Positions 1 through 8,076 of a DNA stretch of 64,000 nucleotides are shown one piece after another. Source of the stretch: JAJDIA01 sp031555735 (lineage in GTDB: Bacteria; Bacteroidota; Bacteroidia; Bacteroidales; Tannerellaceae); contig JAVBUE010000021.1 in NCBI GenBank assembly GCA_031555735.1, forward strand, positions 1 through 64,000, given 5' to 3'. The notes under the pieces were generated by a model. The model saw only the letters and a program-made list of their open reading frames with translations. It ran no database searches and was not told the origin of the DNA. The translations under genes were made by a program, and so were the position numbers. Positions within the stretch are counted from its first letter, which is position 1. Each line of letters begins with the position of its first letter.

Positions 1-185
1 TACCATACACGGCACCGCTGACGCGGCGCAAACATTCATAACTACCTAAACCGGGGGCTTGGCTTCGCCTGCACCCCCGGCTACCAACACGATGCCCCGA
101 TGGGGCATTCACCGTCGCAAAAACATTCCAATTCGGACAGATATGAAAGACAGGTTGCGTAGTTGACACTATACTGCCGGGCGGT
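1..185. repeat. Intergenic region with two GC-rich hairpins (REP-like)
   Basis: No gene is visible in the first 185 bases. Two inverted repeats lie close together: CCGGGGG at 51-57 pairs with CCCCCGG at 74-80, with a GGC-TTC-GCC inner stem, and ATGCCCC at 92-98 pairs with GGGGCAT at 102-108 across a GAT loop. An imperfect direct repeat of the form CGnCGCAAA..CATTC flanks them (about 24-37 and 114-128). A GTTGACACTATA at about 172 resembles the GTTGAC motif that borders the R2 repeats elsewhere in the window. The region may be the edge of another intergenic element. Confidence 0.4.
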
Positions 186-228
186 AAAAAAAGGCGGCGG
201 GATAAGAATGATCCATTCTTACCCCGCC
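186..228 (-). terminator. Rho-independent terminator of the NahK-like kinase gene
   Basis: On the minus strand a 14-bp stem with one mismatch (arms 196-209 and 215-228, five-base loop) is followed a few bases later by seven T (186-192 as A on the plus strand). It lies 29 bases after the kinase stop codon. Confidence 0.8.
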
Positions 229-256
229 GGTAGTAGCTGCTATAGCCACTATTGGA

Positions 257-1348
257 TTATAGCCATTGCTTCATGAAGTTTTCCATCATATCGGCGTGGG
301 CCTCGAGGCTTTGCAGGAGCTTGAACTGGGCGCGGGTGCGTACCAGGTTGTGCTGCGGATAATGGATCTTGTAGTAGGTGTCGCCGTTGATATAGTCGGT
401 GAGGAAGCGGACGGTCTGCATGTAAGTCAGCAGGCGGCCGCCATACGGCAACAGTGATATTTCCAGTGGCGTGAGGAATGACTGGGCTGTTTCCATATAT
501 CCACGCGTGTAGGCTTCGAAGATGGTCATGTTCACCTCCACATTGTCGAGGTTCTCGTCGTCTTCCGCCCCTGTATTGGCGCCGGTACGGATAAAATCGC
601 CGATGTCGGAGAGTACGAAACCGGGCATAACGGTATCGAGGTCGATGACGCAGAGCACCTTGCCTTCTTCATCGAAGAGGATATTGTTCACCTTGGTATC
701 GCAGTGGTTGACACGCTTCTGCAGCCGTCCTTCGCGGTAAAGCTCTTCCTGGATGCACATGGCGGTAGCGCGTTTTTCGATGGCTTCCACCAGATCTTCC
801 ACCTGGTCGAGGCGACCGGCGGCATTGGCCTTCACGGCATCGTGGAACTGCTGGAGGCGGAACTCCATGTTGTGGAAGTTCGGAATGGTTTCACCCAGCG
901 CTCCTTCGGGAATATCAGACAGCATGGACTGAAAATCTCCGAAAGCACGGCCGGCTTCATAGGATAGTTCAGGTGTCACTTCTTCATACCCTTTGCTGCG
1001 GGGTATGAAGAGGCAGACGCGCCAGTAGCTGTCGCCATCGAAATAATAGGTCTTCCCGTCTTTGGCAGGGAGAAACGTAAGCACTTTACGGTCGATATCC
1101 GTGCCGTCGCGTTCCTCCAGTTTCTGCCGGATATGCGAAGTCACGATGTGGATATTACGTTGCAGCATGTCCACATTGGTGAAGATATGATGGTTGATAC
1201 GTTGCAGGATATACTTGGCTTCTCCTTTGTCGGTTGTTACTTTCAAGGTGTCGTTGATATGACCATTGCCAAAGGGCTCGGCCGACACCGCGTTTTCTTC
1301 CAGTACGAACTGGCTGAGGATATGCAGGATTTCTTCTTGTGTTTTCAT
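257..1348 (-). CDS. NahK-like sugar-1-kinase (APH-fold phosphotransferase)
   Basis: This 363-residue cytoplasmic protein has the aminoglycoside-phosphotransferase kinase fold. The glycine-rich loop GNGHINDT (27-34) is the form found in N-acetylhexosamine 1-kinases (NahK), which phosphorylate GlcNAc or GalNAc at C1 for salvage into UDP-sugars. The catalytic loop HCDTKVNN (215-222) supplies D217 and N222, and VIDLDT (235-240) supplies the metal-binding aspartate. The gene is monocistronic, with a -7 element at 1378-1385 and its own terminator. The fold is certain; the sugar substrate is inferred from resemblance, and a related hexose or homoserine kinase activity cannot be excluded. Confidence 0.8.
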   Translation of the reverse strand: MKTQEEILHILSQFVLEENAVSAEPFGNGHINDTLKVTTDKGEAKYILQRINHHIFTNVDMLQRNIHIVTSHIRQKLEERDGTDIDRKVLTFLPAKDGKTYYFDGDSYWRVCLFIPRSKGYEEVTPELSYEAGRAFGDFQSMLSDIPEGALGETIPNFHNMEFRLQQFHDAVKANAAGRLDQVEDLVEAIEKRATAMCIQEELYREGRLQKRVNHCDTKVNNILFDEEGKVLCVIDLDTVMPGFVLSDIGDFIRTGANTGAEDDENLDNVEVNMTIFEAYTRGYMETAQSFLTPLEISLLPYGGRLLTYMQTVRFLTDYINGDTYYKIHYPQHNLVRTRAQFKLLQSLEAHADMMENFMKQWL

Positions 1349-1377
1349 CTCCTTAATTTAGTTGGTTTATAGATGCG

Positions 1378-1385
1378 CAAATATA
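1378..1385 (-). promoter_or_regulatory. -7 promoter element of the NahK-like gene
   Basis: TATATTTG on the minus strand matches the Bacteroidota -7 consensus TAnnTTTG, 29 bases before the start codon. No convincing -33 TTG is seen at the usual distance. Confidence 0.5.
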
Positions 1386-1431
1386 GGGATTGTTTCCATC
1401 AAATGAAGAACTTTGCGAACAAAACTATCTG

Positions 1432-1466
1432 AAAAAGGGAGACGGACACCGTCCATCTCCCCCTTT
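1432..1466 (-). terminator. Terminator of the susC/susD operon
   Basis: On the minus strand a long stem pairs GGGGGAGATGGAC with GTCCGTCTCCC and runs into TTTTT (1432-1436). It begins 27 bases after the SusD stop codon. Confidence 0.8.
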
Positions 1467-1493
1467 CATCCATTGTATCTGATACTTCTTTAT

Positions 1494-3167
1494 TCAGAAA
1501 TTTCCCTTATCCACATCCCACCACAGGCGGGTATTTATATTGTCCGGCCCGTTAAGCAGGGTGGTTGCTTGCACCACGCCATCGGCATTCGCATTTTTCT
1601 CATCCTGTGTGAAAGGCAACCGTTTGATAAACTCACCATTGGGGATGATTCCGCCGCTACGGTTATCAACCACCGGGAAGAGCTTCGGATAGCCTGTACG
1701 CCGGAATTCACTCCAGGCTTCCTGTCCTTCGGGGAACATGGCGATCCACTTCTGGGTAATGATCTTATGCAGCTTTACTTCGTTGGATGCCATGTCATTC
1801 CACTTGACTGTGACCAGATTCGCTGCCACGTGATTATTTTCCGCATTGTACGGATCCACATAATTGGCAGCCATTTTCACATCATCAGTAATGTAGGCGG
1901 TATATTCATCAGCCGGTATGCCATATTCGTCGAACGATACTTTGATCCCTTCTTCGTACAGTTCCTGGGCTGTTTTGCCCATATTCCAGCCTCGCAAAGC
2001 TCCTTCGGCACGCAGGAAGTAGGCTTCGGCTACTTTCATGATCGGCAAGGGATAGGTGGTGGTGAACTGAAGGTCTTTATCCATATTTACGATCGAATAC
2101 ATCATGTACTTAGGTTTATCCACAATCGCCCCTTGCCGTACACCGATGAACTTTCCGATTTGTCCCAATGGATTGCCGGATGGATCCAGGATGTCACCAT
2201 TCTCCGCATCACCGTGCGCTTTGCCGGCCCAGCCTATAGGCAGGATCATTTTAGGCATCCGGGGATCTTCGTATCCATTCATGATAGAGGTAAACGAGGC
2301 GCTGGCGCAGATATCCCGGTAAGCCTGAGTGATTACCTGCAGCGGATTCATCAGGTTCTCCTGTTTGACTGTGATGTTTTTATCAAGCAGAGTCAGCACG
2401 CCATACGGATGGTTGACGGCTGATTCGGCGATTGTTTTCGCTTTCGCCGGATCTACCTTGACTATGCGCATGGCGAGTCGCAGGCGGAGTGTATTGGCAA
2501 AGCGGATCCAACGTTTGTAGTCGCCATCGCACATCTGGTCGAAAACCTTGATCCGGCCTTCGGCATATGCCGGGTCGGAATCGACAAAAGTAGTAAGCGC
2601 GTTGACCGCCTCTTCCAATTCGGCAAAGAACTGGTCGTACAGTTGTTCCTGGCTGTCGTATTCCACACTTTCCCCTCCCTGCATCGCTTTGGAGTATGGA
2701 AGAGGACCGTATATATCAGACACACGGCTGATTGCTGCCACGCGAATGATCTTTGCCAAAGCAATATAATCGGGCAACGTGGTAGTTGCCAATATCTGAC
2801 TGACCGGTTTCATTACGTATAAAATTCCGGCTTTAAACGGTACATTGTTCCAGCCTTCCTGCATGTAGTAGGTAGAGTTGTTGTTGTTGCCGCCGAAGGC
2901 CGTCGGATTGGCCAGGTATCCGGAATAAAGGTCGGCATTCAGGTTCTGTTGCAACTGATACTCGGAATTGCGGTTAAACACATTCAGGTAAATGGATTGC
3001 ATCGGCTGCGAAAAGCGGGATTCTACAGGAATATTAGTAGGATCCAGACCATTCGGGTTGTCGTTGATATGCTCAAAATCACCGGTACAGGAAGCCAATC
3101 CGGCTATTACAGTCAGCAGAAAAAGAGCGACTGTCTTCCTGATGTTTTCAAATAATATGCTGTTCAT
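1494..3167 (-). CDS. SusD/RagB-family nutrient-binding outer-membrane lipoprotein
   Basis: This 557-residue surface lipoprotein caps the TonB-dependent channel encoded just upstream and binds its nutrient. The signal peptide ends in the lipobox LASC with the lipidated cysteine at 27. The next residues (FEHINDNPNG and following) and the late DKDLQFTTTYPLPIMKVAEA segment fit the SusD-like group 2 branch rather than classic SusD. It is translated 12 bases after the SusC gene, so the two are co-transcribed. No glycoside hydrolase, sulfatase, peptidase or sigma/anti-sigma pair sits beside the pair, so the ligand (glycan, peptide or other) cannot be assigned. Confidence 0.9.
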   Translation of the reverse strand: MNSILFENIRKTVALFLLTVIAGLASCTGDFEHINDNPNGLDPTNIPVESRFSQPMQSIYLNVFNRNSEYQLQQNLNADLYSGYLANPTAFGGNNNNSTYYMQEGWNNVPFKAGILYVMKPVSQILATTTLPDYIALAKIIRVAAISRVSDIYGPLPYSKAMQGGESVEYDSQEQLYDQFFAELEEAVNALTTFVDSDPAYAEGRIKVFDQMCDGDYKRWIRFANTLRLRLAMRIVKVDPAKAKTIAESAVNHPYGVLTLLDKNITVKQENLMNPLQVITQAYRDICASASFTSIMNGYEDPRMPKMILPIGWAGKAHGDAENGDILDPSGNPLGQIGKFIGVRQGAIVDKPKYMMYSIVNMDKDLQFTTTYPLPIMKVAEAYFLRAEGALRGWNMGKTAQELYEEGIKVSFDEYGIPADEYTAYITDDVKMAANYVDPYNAENNHVAANLVTVKWNDMASNEVKLHKIITQKWIAMFPEGQEAWSEFRRTGYPKLFPVVDNRSGGIIPNGEFIKRLPFTQDEKNANADGVVQATTLLNGPDNINTRLWWDVDKGNF

Positions 3168-3179
3168 TGCTGTTACATT

Positions 3180-6176
3180 TTAGAAGGTTGCTTTAATATT
3201 GATCCCTATGCTGCGGGTGGCGGGTAATCCGAAGATGTCTATTCCCTGATAACCGTTGTTGGTGGACATAGACATTTCAGGGTCGTGCGGAGAGTCTTTG
3301 TATAAAAAGAACAGGTTACGCCCGATAAGCGAGGTTGTCAGGTTTTTGGATACCCCGAACAGGTTGCGGAACGTATAACCGAAAGAAAGCTCACGCATAC
3401 GGAAGTTCGTGGCCGAATACACATACTCTGCTCCGGCACGGTCTTTACCGGCGATAGCCAGGTAATAGACTTCCGCATCGATCTTTACACCATTCCCGGC
3501 ATTTACTCCTCCGTTGTCACGGGCCTTGGCGGTCTCTTCGGTCACACCATAGCTATCCAGGTAACTTTGTGTCATTCCAACAGTATTCCCTCCTATCCGT
3601 CCGTCGAAAAGGAAATACAGGCTGAAATCTTTGTAGTTGACCGTATTTCCCCAGCCCAATTGCCATTTGGAATTCACATTGCCTACATATTCATAGTCAC
3701 TGCTGATAACCGGGCGGTTATTATTCTCTTTGTCAACGATCAGGTTTCCGCTTTCATCCCTTTGGAGGGTGCGTGTCCAGATGTCGCCATAAGATCCTCC
3801 CTGCTGGAGAATGAAACGGAAACCGGCCCCTGAACCTATTTCCACGTATTTTCCGAGACGGGGATCGAGTTCTTTTACCTCATTATCGTTATAAGAGATG
3901 TTAAAGCTGGTTCGCCAGCTCCAATTCTTCCCAATGTCTGTTCTCAGGCCGACAGATGATTCAAATCCTTGGTTCTGGATATTCCCGGTGTTGATATAAT
4001 AACGTTCGAACCCGGTAGCCATAGGGGCGGTTACCGAGAAATACTGGTTTTTATTATTGGTCTTATAATAGGTGAAGTCAAGATCTAGCCGGCTGTTCAG
4101 CAAACTCATGTCGAAGCCGAATTCCATGGAATGCATTTTCTCTGGTTTCATTTCGGTGAAAGGTGCATTGTTATTCGGATCCAGCGACCCAAGGTTTATG
4201 CCGTCTTTCGGTTTGGTGATATAAGCCGGCATGTCATTACCCACGATACTATACGAGCCACGCAATTTAAGCAGGTTGACCCCTGCCGGCAGCGTGAGCA
4301 TTTCGTTAATTAAAGCTGTCAGACCGAACGACGGATAGAAATAAGACTGGTTAGTGGTATAGGCCAGTGTCGACGACCAGTCGTTACGTCCCGTCACATC
4401 CAGATACACCATCCCGCCAAAACCGATCTGTGCGGTAGCGAAAACCGAGTTAAGGCGTTTCCGTGGCCTTTCCACCCGTTGCATACCATTACCGGCTACG
4501 TTCTCAGGGACAAAAAAATTCGGCAGGATCAATCCAACTTTATCACTGTCGAGGTGTGTACGGTCGGTTTTGTAGTTGAGGAAGCTCGATCCCAATGAAG
4601 CATTGATTTCCAATAGGTTGAATGTGTTAGAGAAATTCAGCATGACATCACCGTAGAATTGCTTGGCATCAAACGTTTCCCTTCTGTAGCGGCCATTCAC
4701 GGGAACCAACACAGATGACGAAGTAGCGTACATCTTTTGTTCGTAAAAGTCATTGGTATTATCCAGGCTCAAACGCCCCTGGATATTCAGGTAGTCAGTG
4801 ATGGCATAACGGGCAGAAGCCGACACGATCGTATGCTGCCTTTTTTCATTGCTTTGATTGCGATTGACGATCCAGAAAGGATTGGAAGTAAAGTCGTCGA
4901 GTGGCGTGTACCACTGCTGAGCCGGTTGATTGGTAACCGGGTTCATGATCTCATAATTCTCCTTATAGTAACCGAAATCCTGATCGGCTGGAAACGTGTA
5001 CAAACCGGGCAACGGGTTGAAATAGGTTCCGCCGCTGGGACGGTTATTCGCCTTTTGCAGGATGTAGTTGATGCTGGCATCTATCGTCAGTTTGCCGTCA
5101 AATGCTTTCAGGGTTTGTTTGGCCGTCATGTTATGACGCTGGAAATCATTTGTAGGCTCAATGCCATTAGAGGTGGTATTGGCATAAGACACATAGGTCT
5201 GTACCGCTTCCGTACCTCCGTTCAACGAGATAGAGTTGATAAAGCTGGAACCGGTCCGGAAGAAATCATTCAGCCTGTTGCTCCCTTTAGCTTCACCGGT
5301 GATCTCCTTACCCCAGCTTTGCATGCTGGAAGCCGAACCGGCGGAACCATAACGGAATTGCAATTCAGGCAATGTAGATGCCTTTTCAAATGAGATGTTA
5401 CTGCCGAAATCTATACGGACAGCCCCTTCGCGTCCTTTCCGGGTAGTGACCATGATCACCCCATTGGCAGCCATGCTGCCGTACAGGGCTGCCGCCGAGG
5501 CACCCTTTAGGACATTGATACTGGAAATATCATCCGGGTTAAGGTTGGACAGGGCATCTCCTCCGTCTCGTCCCATATACTCTCCTTCCAGCTGGGTTGT
5601 TTTAGGATTGCTCATCGGAACACCGTCTATCACGATCAACGGTTGGTTGTTGCCTTGTGCGGACTTGTTTCCGCGAAGCAGAATTTTGGCCGATCCGCCT
5701 GCGCCACTGGCGTTAGGTGTGATCGTCAGACCCGATGTTTTCCCCTGGAGGCTGTTGGCCAGGTTGGTTTCTTTGGCTCGCGTCAGTTCATTCCCTCCAA
5801 CCTGTTGAGTCGCATACGTCAATGTTTTCGATTTACGCTCGATTCCCATGGCAGTGACTACCACCTCATTAATCTTTTGGGAGTCGGAAATCATGTTCAC
5901 ATGAATGACTGTACGATCCCCCACGGTCTCTTCCACCGTATTCATCCCTAAGTAACGGAATAACAAGACGTCGGATGGGTTTGCTTCTAACTCATAGTTG
6001 CCATCCAGGTCAGTGACGACCCCGGTTGTTGTTCCTTTTATAAGGATGTTTACACCAATTAGCGGCAGATTGGTCTCTTTCTCCAAGACCGTACCGCTAA
6101 CTTTCTTTTGCGCCCATAGCGCATTCATTCCTATTCCTGCAAGGAATAAGAGAAACAACAGAAAGCTCTTTCTCAT
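3180..6176 (-). CDS. SusC/RagA-family TonB-dependent outer-membrane transporter
   Basis: This 998-residue protein forms the 22-strand outer-membrane barrel that imports the ligand held by the SusD partner, powered by TonB. The signal peptide is cut near A22-Q23. A carboxypeptidase-regulatory-like domain follows (about 25-105, with GVVTDLDGNYEL), then the plug with the SusC signature VLKGASAAALYGS, then the barrel ending in a C-terminal phenylalanine. It has no N-terminal STN domain, so signalling to an ECF anti-sigma factor is not indicated. A perfect 12-bp inverted repeat lies in its leader. Confidence 0.95.
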   Translation of the reverse strand: MRKSFLLFLLFLAGIGMNALWAQKKVSGTVLEKETNLPLIGVNILIKGTTTGVVTDLDGNYELEANPSDVLLFRYLGMNTVEETVGDRTVIHVNMISDSQKINEVVVTAMGIERKSKTLTYATQQVGGNELTRAKETNLANSLQGKTSGLTITPNASGAGGSAKILLRGNKSAQGNNQPLIVIDGVPMSNPKTTQLEGEYMGRDGGDALSNLNPDDISSINVLKGASAAALYGSMAANGVIMVTTRKGREGAVRIDFGSNISFEKASTLPELQFRYGSAGSASSMQSWGKEITGEAKGSNRLNDFFRTGSSFINSISLNGGTEAVQTYVSYANTTSNGIEPTNDFQRHNMTAKQTLKAFDGKLTIDASINYILQKANNRPSGGTYFNPLPGLYTFPADQDFGYYKENYEIMNPVTNQPAQQWYTPLDDFTSNPFWIVNRNQSNEKRQHTIVSASARYAITDYLNIQGRLSLDNTNDFYEQKMYATSSSVLVPVNGRYRRETFDAKQFYGDVMLNFSNTFNLLEINASLGSSFLNYKTDRTHLDSDKVGLILPNFFVPENVAGNGMQRVERPRKRLNSVFATAQIGFGGMVYLDVTGRNDWSSTLAYTTNQSYFYPSFGLTALINEMLTLPAGVNLLKLRGSYSIVGNDMPAYITKPKDGINLGSLDPNNNAPFTEMKPEKMHSMEFGFDMSLLNSRLDLDFTYYKTNNKNQYFSVTAPMATGFERYYINTGNIQNQGFESSVGLRTDIGKNWSWRTSFNISYNDNEVKELDPRLGKYVEIGSGAGFRFILQQGGSYGDIWTRTLQRDESGNLIVDKENNNRPVISSDYEYVGNVNSKWQLGWGNTVNYKDFSLYFLFDGRIGGNTVGMTQSYLDSYGVTEETAKARDNGGVNAGNGVKIDAEVYYLAIAGKDRAGAEYVYSATNFRMRELSFGYTFRNLFGVSKNLTTSLIGRNLFFLYKDSPHDPEMSMSTNNGYQGIDIFGLPATRSIGINIKATF

Positions 6177-6511
6177 AATAAGATAAATTTAACATATATA
6201 CACCTTAACTGTAAATATCTTAGTCTGATAGGGTGTTGATTTGGCGTTTAGTTAGATACAGGCAACTATCAGACTAAATAAAACGGTTCAAAGTTTTGTG
6301 CGCTTTTAATAGTAACAAGAACAAATGGGCTTATTCCTGTCGGGAAAATGTTAATAATGTAAAATAGTAATTAAAATTGACGCTGGTTAACACAACCGAG
6401 TGCTGAGAAAACTCAACATAAGGAAAGGCAGAGAGGAGGAAAGAAAAGGATTGAATCGACAAAGGGCTGCCTTGACGGGCAGCCCTTTGGGTGATATGAT
6501 CAAAAACCGGT
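6177..6511. promoter_or_regulatory. susC leader and promoter region with a 12-bp inverted repeat
   Basis: This 335-base gap carries a candidate minus-strand susC promoter: TTG at 6316-6318, a 19-bp spacer and AAACTTTG at 6289-6296 (one base off TAnnTTTG). Transcription would start near 6283. Just inside the transcript TTAGTCTGATAG (6220-6231) and its exact complement CTATCAGACTAA (6266-6277) could form a hairpin about 50 bases before the start codon. At 6461-6488 the stem AAAGGGCTGCC/GGGCAGCCCTTT follows the L31 gene and may end its transcript, although its T-run is only three bases. Confidence 0.5.
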
Positions 6512-6766
6512 TTATTTCTTGTTACGGTTACCGTAGCGGCTCATGAACTTATCAACACGTCCGGCGGTATCGACCAACTTAGCCTTACCAGTGTAGAACG
6601 GGTGAGAAGTATTAGAGATTTCAATCTTTACCAGCGGATATGTTACGCCGTCAAGTTCGATTGTCTCCTTCGCGTTGATGGTAGAACGCGTAATGAAAAC
6701 ATCTTCGTTGGACATGTCCTTGAACGCAACAGGACGATAGTTGTCCGGATGAATACCTTTCTTCAT
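6512..6766 (-). CDS. rpmE2: Ribosomal protein L31, type B
   Basis: This 84-residue protein of the large ribosomal subunit has the type B features: it starts MKKGIHPDNYRPV, has the SHPFYTGK block, and lacks the zinc-binding CxxC pairs of type A L31. In bacteria with both types, type B is favoured under zinc limitation; no second L31 is in this window. It has its own promoter at 6828-6857 and is divergent from the aldolase gene. Confidence 0.95.
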   Translation of the reverse strand: MKKGIHPDNYRPVAFKDMSNEDVFITRSTINAKETIELDGVTYPLVKIEISNTSHPFYTGKAKLVDTAGRVDKFMSRYGNRNKK

Positions 6767-6827
6767 TGCTTTTATCTGTTTTTAATTTATAATCAAACTG
6801 TTGGTGGTAACCGGTAAATTTGGGATG

Positions 6828-6857
6828 CAAAGGTATAGATAAGAGTTGAAGAAACAA
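6828..6857 (-). promoter_or_regulatory. Promoter of rpmE2
   Basis: On the minus strand TTG (6855-6857) and TACCTTTG (6828-6835) are separated by 19 bp, a full match to the Bacteroidota primary promoter. The leader is about 55 bases. Confidence 0.75.
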
Positions 6858-6940
6858 AGAAATTCGATTTATTTTTTCCTGACGTGCTGATTTTGTGTTA
6901 TTTTATATGTTGTATGGCATGCTACGGGCGAAAGTTTTTG

Positions 6941-6948
6941 TACCTTTG
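6941..6948 (+). promoter_or_regulatory. -7 promoter element of the aldolase gene
   Basis: TACCTTTG matches TAnnTTTG and lies 40 bases before the start codon. No clear -33 TTG is seen at the usual spacing. Confidence 0.6.
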
Positions 6949-6988
6949 CACAGGTTTTTAAATCATTAACAATCTAAGATATACTACA

Positions 6989-7984
6989 ATGGTAAGTTAC
7001 AAAGAATTAGGCCTTGTAAACACGAAAGAAATGTTCAAAAAGGCAATGGAAGGCAAGTACGCTATTCCGGCGTTCAACTTCAACAACATGGAACAGATGC
7101 AGGCTATTGTCCAGGCTACGGCTGAAACGAAATCTCCGGTGATCCTCCAGGTATCCAGCGGTGCCCGTAAGTATGCCAACCAAACGCTTCTCCGTTACAT
7201 GGCCGAAGGCGCTGTGGAATATGCCAAAGAACTGGGCTGTGCTAATCCCCAGATCGTGCTGCACCTCGACCACGGCGATTCATTCGAACTGTGCAAGAGC
7301 TGTATTGACATGGGCTTCTCTTCCGTGATGATCGACGGTTCTCACCTGCCGTATGAAGAAAATGTAGCTTTGACAAAGAAAGTAGTTGAATATGCACACG
7401 CTCACGGTGTGACCGTAGAAGGCGAACTCGGCGTATTGGCCGGCGTTGAAGACGAAGTAAGCGCTGACCACCACACCTATACCGAACCGGACGACGTAGT
7501 GGATTTCGTTACCAAAACAGGTTGCGACTCTCTGGCCATCTCTATCGGCACATCACACGGCGCCAACAAGTTTACACCGGCACAGTGCACACGTGACGCT
7601 AACGGCCACCTTGTGCCTCCCCCTCTCCGTTTCGACATCCTCGAAGAAATCGAAAAGAGAATTCCCGGTTTCCCCATCGTACTGCACGGAGCCTCTTCCG
7701 TTCCGCAGGAAGAAGTGGAAACGATCAACAAATACGGTGGCGCATTGAAAGATGCCATCGGTATCCCCGAAGAGCAGTTGCGTAAAGCGGCCACTTCTGC
7801 TGTTTGCAAGATCAACATCGACTCCGACAGCCGTCTGGCCATGACAGCCGCTATCCGCGAAGTATTCGCCACCAAACCGGGCGAATTCGACCCGCGCAAA
7901 TACCTCGGCCCGGCTCGCGACAATGCCAAGAAGCTGTACAAACACAAGATCGAAAACGTACTGGGCTCTGGCGACAGACTGTAA
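6989..7984 (+). CDS. fba: Class II fructose-bisphosphate aldolase
   Basis: This 331-residue zinc enzyme reversibly splits fructose 1,6-bisphosphate into dihydroxyacetone phosphate and glyceraldehyde 3-phosphate in glycolysis and gluconeogenesis. HLDHGDSFE holds the catalytic aspartate and a zinc histidine, and MIDGSHLPYEENV, VEGELGVLAGVED, and the later ISIGTSHG and VLHGASSV blocks complete the barrel's metal and phosphate sites. The gene stands alone with a strong promoter and a strong terminator, as fits a highly expressed housekeeping enzyme. Confidence 0.97.
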   Translation: MVSYKELGLVNTKEMFKKAMEGKYAIPAFNFNNMEQMQAIVQATAETKSPVILQVSSGARKYANQTLLRYMAEGAVEYAKELGCANPQIVLHLDHGDSFELCKSCIDMGFSSVMIDGSHLPYEENVALTKKVVEYAHAHGVTVEGELGVLAGVEDEVSADHHTYTEPDDVVDFVTKTGCDSLAISIGTSHGANKFTPAQCTRDANGHLVPPPLRFDILEEIEKRIPGFPIVLHGASSVPQEEVETINKYGGALKDAIGIPEEQLRKAATSAVCKINIDSDSRLAMTAAIREVFATKPGEFDPRKYLGPARDNAKKLYKHKIENVLGSGDRL

Positions 7985-8005
7985 TCCCCGGTTTCAACCA
8001 ATAAG

Positions 8006-8038
8006 AAAAGCCATCCGGTCATTCGGATGGCTTTTTTG
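8006..8038. terminator. Bidirectional terminator between fba and the helicase gene
   Basis: The stem AAAGCCATCCG/CGGATGGCTTT is followed by a T-run on the plus strand and a weaker T-rich tract on the minus strand, so it can end both converging transcripts. Confidence 0.85.
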
Positions 8039-8076
8039 TTATCTGTTTGGCTGAGGCTTATCGGTTACGCCTTGCC

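Noticed and set aside
1413..2423. 336-codon frame opposite the SusD gene
   Set aside because: It has no signal, motif or promoter, and the SusD frame is certain.
6220..6277. Invertible promoter at the susC inverted repeat
   Set aside because: The arms are only 12 bp and the enclosed 34 bases hold no promoter; the known invertible promoters of Bacteroidales are longer, and no invertase is nearby.
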